Below are positions 38,333 to 49,972 of a stretch of 64,000 bases of DNA, one piece after another. Source of the DNA: Paraphysomonas bandaiensis (lineage: Eukaryota > Chrysophyceae); assembly GCA_965644295.1 (NCBI GenBank), contig CBFFRP010000298.1, forward strand, positions 62,001-126,000, given 5' to 3'. The first letter of the stretch is position 1; each line of letters begins with the position of its first letter. Below the pieces are notes generated by a model, which worked only from the letters and a program-made list of their open reading frames with translations, searched no databases and was not told where the DNA came from. Made by a program: the position numbers and the translations under genes.

Positions 38333-38945
38333 GATGTCGGAGTGGAATGGTCAGTGTATAGATAGAGTCTGCTGTGGTGGTATGGTAATTATGAGGATCT
38401 CCCTCAGGCGTATCATACTCACAGTACGCACCAATTTTATGGCTATAATTTTGGCATCTATTATTATCCAATCAATGGTTAGATTTCTATGATACTTGTA
38501 TTTAATTTGTTAATACTTCCCTTCTAGAATATTCATGCCGTGAGGAGAATACATTGTATTCACCTGTATATGTACAGTATTATATTTCTAGATTAATAAC
38601 ACTTCTAAATGTTATACGGAAGGACTACACTCTGTAGTTTATGATAATACAGCTCCCCAGAATTCCCTTTTTTTTCCCTTCATGGGAAATACAGTGAAAA
38701 TACATTAGTAGTCTAGTGTACGTTATACCCTATGGGGCCTCACCCCTACCTCCGGTATTCCTGACTACACTGTGGGTTGGGTCTAGGGTGGGAATGGAAT
38801 CTGACCTGGAAACGTAATACCAGTAATACCGTGAAATACGTAAAAAAATGAATCTTCCTACTCCAACATTTCGATTATGTCTCACACTCTACCATATATA
38901 CAGCAGAGTACACATATGTATACTCCAAACAAACAATAATAATGA
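38333..38945. promoter_or_regulatory. Upstream region of the Tmm-like gene
   Basis: No gene. It contains the left 136-bp arm of the large inverted repeat (38791-38926), about 460 bp upstream of the Tmm start, in the same orientation relative to transcription as the right arm has upstream of the cyclase. Confidence 0.5.
38791..38926 (-). repeat. Left arm of 136-bp perfect inverted repeat
   Basis: Reads ggaatggaatctgacctgga at its left end and runs to tactcc at 38926. It is the exact reverse complement, as far as I can read, of 41361-41496. Confidence 0.93.
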
Positions 38946-39225
38946 GGGTATTCCTTATAGAACATGTTTTTAGGAACATTTTCAGGAACATTTGTTGCTG
39001 GAATTTTGCAAAAAAAAACCCTTATACATTTTCAGGAACATTTTCAGCAACATTTGTTCCTGGCAAAGTCGGCAGCAGGCGTTTTTGCCAGCAACATAGG
39101 CCAATGTTCCTGGCAAAACGAATTTTTTCCAGCAACACAGGAACATTGTGACGTGCATGAATATATACTTTAAAGTGTATATTATTACATGAATTTACTA
39201 TACCTAAAACAGTTATTGTTGACAT

Positions 39226-39903
39226 ATGGAGGAAATCGATGTTAATGTGGAGGCTGCCGATGAGGTCGGCAACACTGACACCGCTGTCGACGAAGCTGAG
39301 GACCAGCCAGAACCGGTGGTCAAGTTCACCTCAGCCGCTCCCTTGCTGAAACTGTTACAAGAGAAAGACCTAGGAGGTTCGGGTTATATATTGTGATTCT
39401 ACACAACTCTTCTATTTTTTCTGTTGCCTTGCCGGCGAGAGTTCGTCACAAACTGCCATGAGCAAGGTAGAGATCAGGAGAGAGATTATGCAGTAAAATT
39501 CTTATTCTGGTTGCGAGATATTGGTACTCCAGACGAGCACGTTCAGGGCATCTTGCGACACGCTGAGTCTCTCTCAAACCCAACCTACACAAATGAGTGG
39601 GCCAAAAAGAAGGATCCAGGGAGGGTGCGTGCTCCAGAAGATATTCCAGCTGCCTATTCCTAGGCAGACCAGCTTGTAATAACTGCAGGGGCTTCATGTC
39701 TGGTAAGGCTGTCGATATGTCAGTAAATCGTCTGCAAGATATCAAGGATATGGCGCCTAAGCATACAAGAGCCCCCATAATCACCAGCCTCAAGGATCGT
39801 CTTGAGACTCTAAAGGAAAAGGGCTATGACCGAAATGATCCACCCTACCTCTCGCTTTCGCAGGAGCTACTTAAGGAACAAGAAGCTGAGACTATGGAGT
39901 TGT
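39226..39903 (+). CDS. Hypothetical protein, possibly frameshifted
   Basis: Exon 1 39226-39376 (MEEIDVNVEAADEVGNTDTA, acidic) splices in phase over a 63-bp intron to 39440. It continues FVTNCHEQGRDQERDYAVKF, then LRDIGTPDEHVQGILRHAES, and stops at 39661. A second open segment in another frame (from about 39690) reads FMSGKAVDMSVNRLQDIKDM and ends ELLKEQEAETMEL with TGA at about 39903. I could not find a phase-consistent intron joining them, so either a one-base shift or a missed junction separates the parts. No domain recognised. Codon use and charge look protein-like. It lies inside the inverted-repeat unit. Confidence 0.45.
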
Positions 39904-40128
39904 GAGCTCTTATCACTGAACCTGCAACAGAAGTAAATAACAACGGGTAGAGTTGATATTGAACTGCTTGAAAGTTGTGCATTGCCTGGTTACAGTCATA
40001 ATAAATATGACCAACTTTCTAAATTAATTGTTTTGTAGTAGATCAGCTACTTAACTTAACACATTAATACAAGTTAAGTATTAAAATCAAAATCCTCTAC
40101 CATATGAAGTTGTTAATATTATTTCCTC

Positions 40129-40235
40129 GTGCGGTTGGATTCTTGTGAAACACCAATCTCTATCGTGCGGTTGGATTCTTGTGAAACACCAATCTCTATC
40201 GTGCGGTTGGATACTTGTGAAACACCAATCCTATC
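40129..40235 (+). repeat. Three tandem 36-bp repeats
   Basis: Units start gtgcggttggattcttgtga at 40129, 40165 and 40201. The third has ggatacttg in place of ggattcttg and a one-base shorter end. Located in the non-coding interior of the inverted-repeat unit. Confidence 0.92.
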
Positions 40236-40486
40236 TACAAGCAACTTATAGAGTGAAGAAATTGCATCTTATTATCAATAATCAATATAATATGTTCACT
40301 TAAAGCATATACAATAGAGATCATAGCGTCCGATAGCTGTTTATTACACTTGGTACGCAGCATTTCGTTCTAAATTTTCTTGACATGGTGTCTACTTTCA
40401 GTTGACAATAAGCTCGCACTAACTTCGTAGAATCATTTCTATACCTAGTGTTATGCTTGCTATTGAAATAACTAGCTAAGACTTAC

Positions 40487-40891
40487 CATTACGATAGGCA
40501 CAGTAGTAATCAAGATTGAAATTTTCAGCCAGTTGTAAGATGTATCCACCTTCACCTAGGCGGTCACGTTCTATCCTTTGTTCGTCTGTGAACCAATCAT
40601 CCCCTTCGTATACAGCAATGACATCTCCGTTGTTGTAGGCTATGTGAGAAAGAAGGCCATGACCCGTGCTCAAGGTGTATGTCTGACCATTGCTGTCGCG
40701 AGCTACAAGCAAAGAAACTCTGTTCCTCTATCCTGGCATCGAAAACTAGAATTTGGAGGCGGTTCAAATGTGTGGGCAACTAACAAGTCTTTTGCATTTT
40801 CTTCTATATGAAACATTTCAATAATAATACTTTCCCTATTGGCAGGCAAATCAAAAGGTTGAGGCAATTCAGGTGCCACCTCAATATCCAT
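40487..40891 (-). pseudogene. SET-domain gene fragment (N-terminal half)
   Basis: Exon 1 40891-40747 (MDIEVAPELPQPFDLPANRE) and exon 2 40702-40487 are joined by a 44-bp GT-AG intron in phase 1, giving about 120 codons. Exon 2 has the first half of a SET domain: STGHGLLSHIAYNNGDVIAVYEG, where the GxGLxA-like and IxxGDxIxxYEG patterns are recognisable, then FNLDYYCAYRNG. It ends at a donor-like ggtaagt. No following exon with the catalytic NH(S)xxPN or Tyr motifs was found in the next 580 bp. SET domains methylate lysines; this piece lacks the C-terminal half and could not do so. Probably a captured or truncated gene. Confidence 0.55.
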
Positions 40892-41360
40892 TTCAACTCC
40901 GTGGCATACTCCATCTCCTCTTTAATCTTCAAAGTCCATAGGTATGGCTTCAGTGTTATATAACGGTTGTCAAACTATGAGATGTACTATGTTAAAGTTG
41001 GCGAACACATAGTCTCTTCAAACTGATAATGTTGCTGGCAAAATGTTGCTGAAAATGTTCCTAAATCTATAAAGGGGCTTTTTTCAGCAACATTTTTAGG
41101 AAGAAAAACATGCGAGGAACATGTTCCTCAAAACGTTCCTAAAAAAATGTTCCTAAATGTATAAGGGATACCCTGAGTACCAAACCTTATTTGATAAGAA
41201 CAATTCGTAGTGTATATGGACTGATAGAAGATAACACTTGAATTGGACTGAGTGTATATGTGCCTTGTGCCTTGTGCCTTGTATTGATATCCTACGATAC
41301 GACAAAGTGTGTGTATGTATATATATCTATATGTATGTATGTCGTGTTAGTGTAGTGTAT
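40892..41360. other. Right end of inverted-repeat unit and flank
   Basis: Non-coding. Includes the right terminal repeat (to 41171), a cttgtgc triplication near 41262, and (gtat)-rich sequence. Confidence 0.5.
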
Positions 41361-41496
41361 GGAGTATACATATGTGTACTCTGCTGTATATATGGTAGAG
41401 TGTGAGACATAATCGAAATGTTGGAGTAGGAAGATTCATTTTTTTACGTATTTCACGGTATTACTGGTATTACGTTTCCAGGTCAGATTCCATTCC
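41361..41496 (+). repeat. Right arm of 136-bp perfect inverted repeat
   Basis: Reads ggagtatacatatgtgtact and ends cagattccattcc. Exact reverse complement of 38791-38926. It lies 374 bp upstream of the cyclase ATG. Confidence 0.93.
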
Positions 41497-41869
41497 CTGG
41501 TTTCCTGTACGCCACCCTGGGTCTATAGCCGTAGCAGCCCACCGTATAGAGACAGGGAAAATTTCCCATACCCACAGCCCACAGCTCTGTATCTGGATAT
41601 CTATCTCTACCTCCTACCGGTACAGTATACTGTACACTCCACATGTCCGTGTATATGTATATACTGTACGGGTAGGTATACATACATACTCCAGAGCAGA
41701 GATGCGTTGTAGAGTCTATTAAACTGACTGGGAGTCCGTATGAGATATACATAGAACAACACGTCCTGTGATAACGCCCATATGACTATCAGTGGCTGTT
41801 ATAGTGGATACATACCACTAACACTGTAATCATATCGTATATACACATCATTGACACACACAGAGACTG

Positions 41870-44800
41870 ATGACCTCCACAGGCCTTAATGTGGATGTCG
41901 TGCCGAAGTTCTCTAATCCAGATGCGGAATATGTAAGTGACGCATATCTCTTATATATACACGTGTGTGTATGTGTCTGTATGTCTGTATGTACGTGTGT
42001 AAACGTACTTCTCTAATTCCACTATGTGTTTGTTCATTAAGACATATGCGTAAACATGATCCTCTGCTGCTATAGTTGTGATAGTGGTAACTCTTGTTAT
42101 TGTGCAGTGTTTTCGTAAGTACCACTGCCTGGAAGCTAAAGATGTGCTACATAGCAGTTGCAATGGACAAATCTTCTTCAATATATTCCTGATATATGCT
42201 GAAGTCACATGGAATCTCTCTGGGTGTTGTCGCACCAATGTAATTATTTGCCGGGGACTGATTGTTGTTTTTTTGTCTCTCTGGAAGATGTTATTAAAAT
42301 TTGATCGCGTGTATTATTGTGAATATTCATGTCCAGTTATGTATACCTTCTACGGCATTATCTTGCTGGTCATGCATAGCATAGTATCTTATGTACAAGA
42401 CCAAGAGGCCATGGAAGATGTGAATTACTTATTCTATGCAGGCCGGTGGTCTTTGAGTGATGCCATCATATACATAGCTTTCTGCTTCAACGCTACTCTA
42501 AGATTCAGTCAAGCTTTTGCGATATCTTCCGCGTTCATCACTACTTTCACTGTGCTGCCGTTTTTCCTGTACTATCCCGAGTACGACGATTTGCTCCTGG
42601 ACTATAGCGTCTTCTTGCTTCCAGCACTATTCGTCCTCTGTATGTTGTCTGCCCAAGATCTGGAGATGAATTTTCGACTGCGGTTTTTACGACTTAATCA
42701 ACTAGGGCATGACTTAAGACGGCGTGATACTTTAATACATTCTATACTCCCGGAAAACATATCGGAAGCTCTCAAAAAAGGCGAAAAAGAAAAATTAGCT
42801 ACCCATCACGAGAATGTGACTGTGTTATTTTGCTCAATTGTAGATTTTAACAAACACTCATCATCCTGTCATGCTGAGGTGGGTGATTGTCGAACTGATT
42901 ATTGGTCAGATATAGCTAATACTGTAAAATTTTTAGGATATCGTTAAGCTTCTTATTCGAATTGTGACCTTGTTTGACCAAATTGTGGAGCACATGGGAG
43001 TCTATAAGGTGGAGAATATTGCGGATACGTACATGTGTTGCGACGGGCTAAACCGCTCCCTCTTGGGAAACACAGAAGAAATGTTGGGGAGCGGTGATCA
43101 TTCATCGAAAATTGCCCGCACTGCTATTGCCATGAGAGAAGCGACTGAATATTTTCAATGGAGGTGGGCTGATGGATCACCAGTAGTGGTCAAGCTAGGA
43201 ATACACACTGGTAAGCAATGTGTGATTTTTTACTCAATTGTAATACGTACTCCAGGTCCTGTCACAGCCGGTGTGATTGGCACCAAATCATACAGCTACC
43301 ACCTGTTCGGAGATACTGTGAATACGGCTTCGAGAATGTGTACGTATTCCCTTCCTGGACAAATAACAGTATCAAAGAATACAGTGACGCATATTAGAAA
43401 GGCAGATAAATGTAAGAATTTACTATGAATGCTAGTGTACTCTTATTATCTTATGGAGAATATATTTGTGTATAATGTTATCTGTTGCCCTCAATCTATG
43501 TTGAAGTTGTAAACCTTGTCTATCTTGTATATGCTCACTATTTTCCTATTCAGCCCTGTTCACATTTCATAAACGAGGAAAAGTGGACGTGAAAGGCAAA
43601 GGGTGAGTAGCTTTGCTATTGTATACTGCTGTGTTGGTGGCACAGTCGTGGTCTCTTCTTACCTCAGTAGTACTTATGACATCTCTATGTGCAGGCCAAT
43701 GGACTTGTATTGGTTGGATGGATTTCAGTCTGATTTGAACCGAGAATCTCTTGCAGATGTATATGCTATTGATGCGAGAGTGTAAGTCATTACTATATTT
43801 ATCTACACTTCTTATTATATATATTTTCAATTTTAAAACAACCTCACTTCTCGATGTATACAGGGACCTCTCTCAGAATATAGGGCGGTTTTTAGACCAC
43901 CCTGAATCTGAAAATGATGTACCAATTGGAATTCGTCGACTGAACTTAGGCTTCTTCAATGCTCAGGCGGATGCTGCTATTTACAGAGACTTTACTGTGC
44001 TGGACAGATTGTATTACAAATGTACAACTGCTGGACTGAGATATTCCCTGGGTAGGCTATATGCCAGAGGTATGTATCTTTGTATTTGCCTGTAGGTGTA
44101 GAACCCATTTGATATAATATCAAATTATGGTAGAATACATTTCATGCTAATGGTTATATGATTAATTGTATACTCGGGAAAACAAGTCACTGGTGTGCGA
44201 ATAATTCGCTCAAACCTATATATTAAGCTACATTCTTAACCTTTCAATATCTTTTTGATAATTCAGTTAAGCGAATGTTTGATAAAACTCCACACTACTC
44301 CGAAACTGAAAGTAGAGCTTCAACTCCTCCATTTCCCGCGAAAAGTCCAAATAGAAGTCCTTCCAGGACGCCCAGAATCACTCCGACTTCCCCATTGTCG
44401 TTGTGTAGCCCTTCTCAAACGGATGTTGAGTCTGGCTATCCCAATAAGAGGCGCACTACAGGTATATTTGCATGCTAGTTTACGTTGAAGTTGTGGTGTG
44501 GCGTCTATCTGGAAATATATAATACCGTGTTGTTGTGTGTTTCATTATATGTACGAACATATCACATCTTTTTTTCTACGTAGAATCTACGCAGAGGTTG
44601 TCCAACTCTACATGGGCAACCTTGTCATCAAGACACTCATCGCAAGCATTAGCCCGAGAGGCTTTGACCTGCAACAGTGACGATGATGTCAGTCATAATG
44701 AAAATGACGCCATTTCTCAATTCAAGACTCCGACCCAAGAGTATTTTAAACGAGCTTCCTGGGTTTCTGAAGAGAATAAAGTTGATTATGGGGAATCTGA

Positions 44801-47800
44801 TTCCAAGAAGCCACACTATTTCAAAATGACCTCGAAAACCGATGTTGTACTTCACTTATCCTCGGAATCTGGCTTAGAACGTGTTGACAGCAATGATGTT
44901 CGCGCGATGAGGTCAGTATATTTATGGTGTGGGGAGTTAATGTGGACAGCGTATCACATGATATTGTGCGATTATAAGTGATGTGCATGTTATTTTCAGA
45001 ATGCGCGCTTGTGATTGTTAGGACGACATAGTCTATGTAATATGTACAGAGTTGTATTTTTATGACAGAAATAATTCTGGTATGTAGAAGTGAAGATTTC
45101 CATGTTGTTGAGTCGGACCTGGGCTTAATATCACATGAGAACAGTAAGTAACTTGCATTCCTATATCTGCACGTAGATGTACCTTTATGTTATATATCAT
45201 TTATGTATTGTTATATCTTATATATTTTTAGCGTCAGATGCCAACTGGCTTACTGAAGATATGCCCCAGTCAAGGCCTCTACCACCGCGACCATCGACTA
45301 GCAGTGTAAGTCCTAGAATACATCCCGTAGAAGCCATGGAAGGTATCCCCTCTTCTCATACTGCTATGGAACTAAGACCAAAGAGTGCGAGTGATGCGAC
45401 ATACCCTGCCCAATCTACAACTAACTTGATGCCAACGAAGCCGATGGAAATAGAATCTAGCTCTAGTAAGGCATACCATAGGAGTCTGAGTGATTCAAAC
45501 CAGGCAGGTGGTAGTGATTCCACTTCTAGTCCACAAAAAGGATATGTACGGGCAAGAAGCTGTGATTTGAGTCCCGCTGAGAATCGCTCTTATACGTCTC
45601 AGCTATATGGTAGGCATAGTCCAGCCGGGCTGGATCGAGATGGAGATAAAATTGATGTTATTAGAGAGCGAAAGCAATCAGGTGTAAATATGTCCGGCGT
45701 TCTGAGACGAGGAAGCTCTATACTATCTTCAGCGTTTTTGCATTCCAATTCCAACTCCAGAGGCGGTGGATCGTGGATGTCAACCAGCTCGGATCATAGT
45801 GGAAGTAAGCAGAAAAGTGCGAGTGACATATACTCTCAGCGAATAGATGAAGAGGAAAACAGTAGGTATAAGTAGAGTATGAAGTAGTATGTCTTATACT
45901 CACCGATTATGTATCTTTAGGCTGGATGCACTAGTGGAGCACTCATCTTGTCACCATACTATAGCTTCGTATCAAGCAATGCACTCAAAGGCCCAGGATC
46001 TGGAAAATAATTTTCGGGAACGCTCCAATAAACAAAACATGGACCAAATACGACGAGTGTTGATGTTGGTATTACTTTATCAGTTGTTTTACATACTAAT
46101 AGGTACGTTCGATGGGGGTAGTTTATGGAGTTGCTTTTTTACCGTATTATTTAGGTGACTTTATTTCTGCGGACATATATGGAGCTGTGGTTGTATTTTC
46201 GGCCCTGATCTTTACTACTATATTTGAGCAGGCGTACGCCAATATTCAATTAGTAAGTTTTTGTTTTATTTAATCTATATCCCTTCTAAAGTTTTTGATA
46301 AAATACTAACACTCAATGTGTGGACAGTTGTGTTTCGGTAATATACGTGTAATGCAAGCTCTATGTGTATATAGGTTGGAATTGGCTTAGTGGCAATTGT
46401 TTTTACGTTGCATGCTCAAAATGTCAGAAATCGTGACCAGAGAAGTATTCCTGTTCATGGAATATGCCTAATTGTATTTGCGGTGGTCAATGTTCACCTT
46501 AGACTTCGATTTGCTTATTGTGCTCTTCTCTCAAGTGTCATATTGTGTTTCATTTTGTTACACTTGACGCTAACTTCCGAGCCAATAGAATCGTGGCAAA
46601 TTGGAGTCAGTGCCTATATCGTATTTATGACCATCTCGACGTTGCAGCAGTGCTACGTCAAAGAGAAGTCTTTAAGAATAACTTTCCGGCGCCTACAAAG
46701 TTTGCAAGAGGACAGTGACCAGTCCACCCAGTTGTTGGAAAATATGTTACCAAGACCTGTGCATGCTAAACAATTACTGCAAGGAGAACTCGTATTTGAT
46801 GAGCTGCATAATGTGACGCTCCTGTACAGCGACATTAAGGGGTTTACTCCCTTATCTGCCAGACTAAAGCCTCAAGTACTTTGTAAGCTGCTAAACTTGA
46901 TTTACTCCGCATTCGACAGACACTTAGAACACTTTGGGTTGTATAAAGTTGGTAAGTTTAACCGTACTTTGCTCTTAGTCTGTGAAGCTTAATAGACGGC
47001 CTCTCATAGTTTTTAATTTGTTAACTCTTTCCCATGTATACTGTGTAATACATATATAATATCTTATGTAATTTACAGACACCATTGGAGATGCCTTCAT
47101 AGTTGTTGGAGGGCTGCCAGGGTACAATAGCCAGCATAATCACGCTCTCTCATGTCTTCAGTTCGCTTTGCATATGCAAAATGACATGAAGATTATACGT
47201 AGTGCATGTGATGTCGACGTCGAACTCCGCATTGGGATTCACACTGGTAGTGTTATTGGGTCTGTGATTAGTCTGAACAAGCCAAGGTATCTCTTGTGGG
47301 GTAGTGCAACACAAGTAGCAGGAGCAATGGAGTCATGTGGAACCCCAGGAACTATACATCTGTCCAGGTATATATGTGTAGTTGCGTCAATGTAATGCAC
47401 TTCACTTCATTAGTTATTGTTATGTATGATGTATAATAGATTTTTAAATATCTGACGAAATTCTGTACAGTGAGACTGCCAAGATTCTAGAAGACGACGA
47501 CTTGTCATGTTACAACATTACCCTTGCAAAGCAAGACTTCAACCCTGATGTAGCTCTTCACACAGATGCATCCTACGTTGCCACTTGCTCTGATTTGCGA
47601 CCATTTTTTCACGATACTTGGTCCAGTGGGTATTCACCCACAAGAAACATATCTTCTGAACAAGAGGACAGTACCATTTTGGGTGTCATGGGAAATATCG
47701 CAAAGCAGTTACACAACAACCTCCGCGGTGTGAACAGTGGTGCGACCACCATGGATAGCGAGAGCTTTGACGATATCACTAGCTCCAGTTTGGATGGAAA

Positions 47801-48674
47801 TGTGGTGGTAAAGTCACCGAAAAGGAAATCTGGGTCATTTTTTAACTCTGCCGCGATTGATGAGTTGAAGGAATTTGCAGATAGGTATTAATTTTGTGAG
47901 TGCTATAACGTGCGAGGTGGCAATATTATTAAATGTCCTATTAATCCTATTACACTTTACGATTACATAGAGTGCAACTGTTCTCTATGTGACTGTGTAT
48001 GATCGTATTGCGTGCTTTGACGTTTCCTTATATAGTGATGATGAGAACGCATCTGAAAGCAATACGAATGACAGAAGGTCACGAAAACTGCGCCTGGTAT
48101 CCCGAAAGAGCTCGATAGTAGATGTGGCTGCTACAATGTGGAGACGAGTGGCATGTAAGTATATCAGTGGTGCTGTGTGGTGTTGAATTCAAAATTCCAA
48201 TGCTGGGCATATTTGTTACAACTCACAGCATCACAGTATTTGTTGTATGTTGAGACTTGACATCGTATATGCGTATGTGTTTTGACATCAGTATATTTGT
48301 CGTACTTGATTTGTGGTTGTGATCTATCATTATCTTCTAGATTCACATGTCGTTTTATCAATTCTCATCATTTTGCAGCCGTTAGTGCCACAGACGGTGT
48401 TCTTAGCACAGAAGATGAAGAATTAAAACTGGATGATAAATTAGATAAAAGTCATGTTCACAAGTCAGTGAGCAGCCAGGTTATGATTTTACAGGGCATT
48501 AATCGTTCGACACTACCAAAGTCCCCTGTTCCTGTCAGTATTGTATTTGTTGACGGTGGCACAACGGGCTGTAGAAATGGTAGTGTAAGAGTGACAAGTT
48601 CAGCTAAAACACAAGGGTCGAGCATTAAGTCAACAGTATCGCATACTGCTTTGGATAGTCGTAAATATACCTAG
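41870..48674 (+). CDS. Tandem class III nucleotide cyclase, 12-TM type, swapped catalytic halves
   Basis: Eighteen phase-consistent exons, among them 41870-41932, 42108-42878, 42937-43210, 43256-43411, 45232-45865, 46375-46951, 47079-47367 and 48379-48674 (4794 nt, 1597 aa). Order: hydrophobic domain M1; cyclase domain C1; long Ser/Pro-rich linker; second membrane domain M2; cyclase domain C2; Ser-rich tail. C1 has VTVLFCSIVDF, where the first metal Asp is Ser, KVENIADTYMC, and intact HLFGDTVNTASRM with transition-state Asn and Arg. C2 has VTLLYSDIKGF and DTIGDAF with both metal Asp residues, but LLWGSATQVAGAM lacks the Asn and Arg. One composite active site is therefore expected, metals from C2 and Asn/Arg from C1, the reverse of animal adenylyl cyclases and like ciliate and apicomplexan guanylyl cyclases. 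Glu in KVE favours GTP, but His replaces the partner Cys/Asp, so substrate is open. Plasma membrane inferred. Confidence 0.93.
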
Positions 48675-49587
48675 GATATAATGCAAGTTATCATATGCTG
48701 GTGTACAACTGTGCAGCCTGGATACAGAAAGGTCCGTATGGAAGTGGCCCCATCTAGGTATTCCTGTCATTTTTTATCGAAATGTCGATGGAAATAATTT
48801 TTTGAGTTCTATCTCTCTTACTATTGAAGTATCCAGCAAAGAGGATTTATGGAGAACCATTTAATATTTGTAAGAGATAGTTTTGTACGTTTCAAAAACA
48901 GAATAAAGGGTATATTTTGTAGTGTGTATCCCTGAAGTGCTGTGGCGCACTATATGGCTGAGTGAATGAATAATTGTACAATCCTTTATTATTATAATGA
49001 ACACCGTCGAAAGGGTTATCGATTCTATATCAATTTATGTAAACATTGTCGTCTTTACATGCTGTGATTTTAATAATTATCAATTAATAATGAGATTGGA
49101 TGAATAAACATGGCTCAAGTACAGACGGTTTGAAAAGTAGAGATTTAATAAATCTATAAGGATTTGGGTTATTATTAAAACATATTGAGATAAATTATCG
49201 TTGAGTAAGATAACAAGTAGGCTTGGATAGTCTGTTCCACTATAGTAGGACTGCTGATCAAACTGCATTGAAGACCACTGTGTGAAGTCATATGAAAACC
49301 ATCGGCGAGAAAAAGGAATATTCTAGTCACACTTTATTTGTGGAAAAACAAGTGATTCAACCTACTAATCAAAAATAGTGTACTAAACTTGGTAGTTTTT
49401 ATATCCATCGATTACATATTGTGACTGTCTAAGATATATTCACACACCACACAACATTAAAATGGCTTACAGAGCATCAAAATAAACATTCCAACATAAC
49501 AATTTATTCATGTATACATATCCATATCAACTCAACGCAGTGTAGGCGTGTACACAGCATATCTATATAGCTTGCTAGCATATAACG
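48675..49587. other. Intergenic AT-rich DNA
   Basis: 3' flank of the cyclase; no gene, RNA or transposon signal recognised. Confidence 0.5.
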
Positions 49588-49972
49588 ATGGATCTCTTGT
49601 TAGTGGTCCTAATTGCATTACGTACTGCGCTCGTCATCGTGTTGCTAACAGTGTTGAACGCTACTTCATATTCTTTTCCAGACCAAAGCACACACGACTA
49701 TCTTGAGACATGGACATGTTCTCCCAACCATTTGAAATTTCTAAATGACTATTCTCGCAGGTATTACATATATATATCATCTCTCGTCCAATGACAGAAT
49801 AAAGGATATATATCTTGAAATTTTTGAAGTGTCTGTGAGACAGTGGCCGAAACCCCACCTCAACAACCAGCACCATCTCCACCACCGACTTGCACTCTCA
49901 TATACATCTCGCCTCACCCACCCCCCACATAATCCATGGCACAGGTCCGCCAGACACATTGCCCAAAGGTAG
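49588..49972 (+). CDS. Doubtful small secreted or membrane-anchored protein
   Basis: ATG at 49588 starts a signal-peptide-like stretch (MDLLLVVLIALRTALVIVLL) ending near NATSYSFP. The frame runs to 49760, where a donor (gtatta) and an acceptor (gacag, 49797) allow an in-phase join to 49798-49972 (IKDIYLEIFEVSVRQWPKPH, then a His-rich tail). Product about 115 aa, no known family. The intron would be only 37 bp, shorter than the neighbours, which weakens the model. Confidence 0.3.

Larger units (their letters stand above)
38946..41171. mobile_element. Putative DNA-transposon-like unit with terminal inverted repeats
   Basis: Left end gggtattccttata at 38946; right end, reverse-complemented, gggtatcccttata finishing at 41171. 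Flanking tga trinucleotides (38943-38945 and 41172-41174) could be a 3-bp target duplication. Both ends carry repeated subterminal motifs (aggaacatttt, cagcaacattt), each with a second internal ccctttata-like copy. No transposase was found. The interior carries a hypothetical gene (+) and half a SET-domain gene (-), so it could be a non-autonomous element with captured host DNA. Confidence 0.5.
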
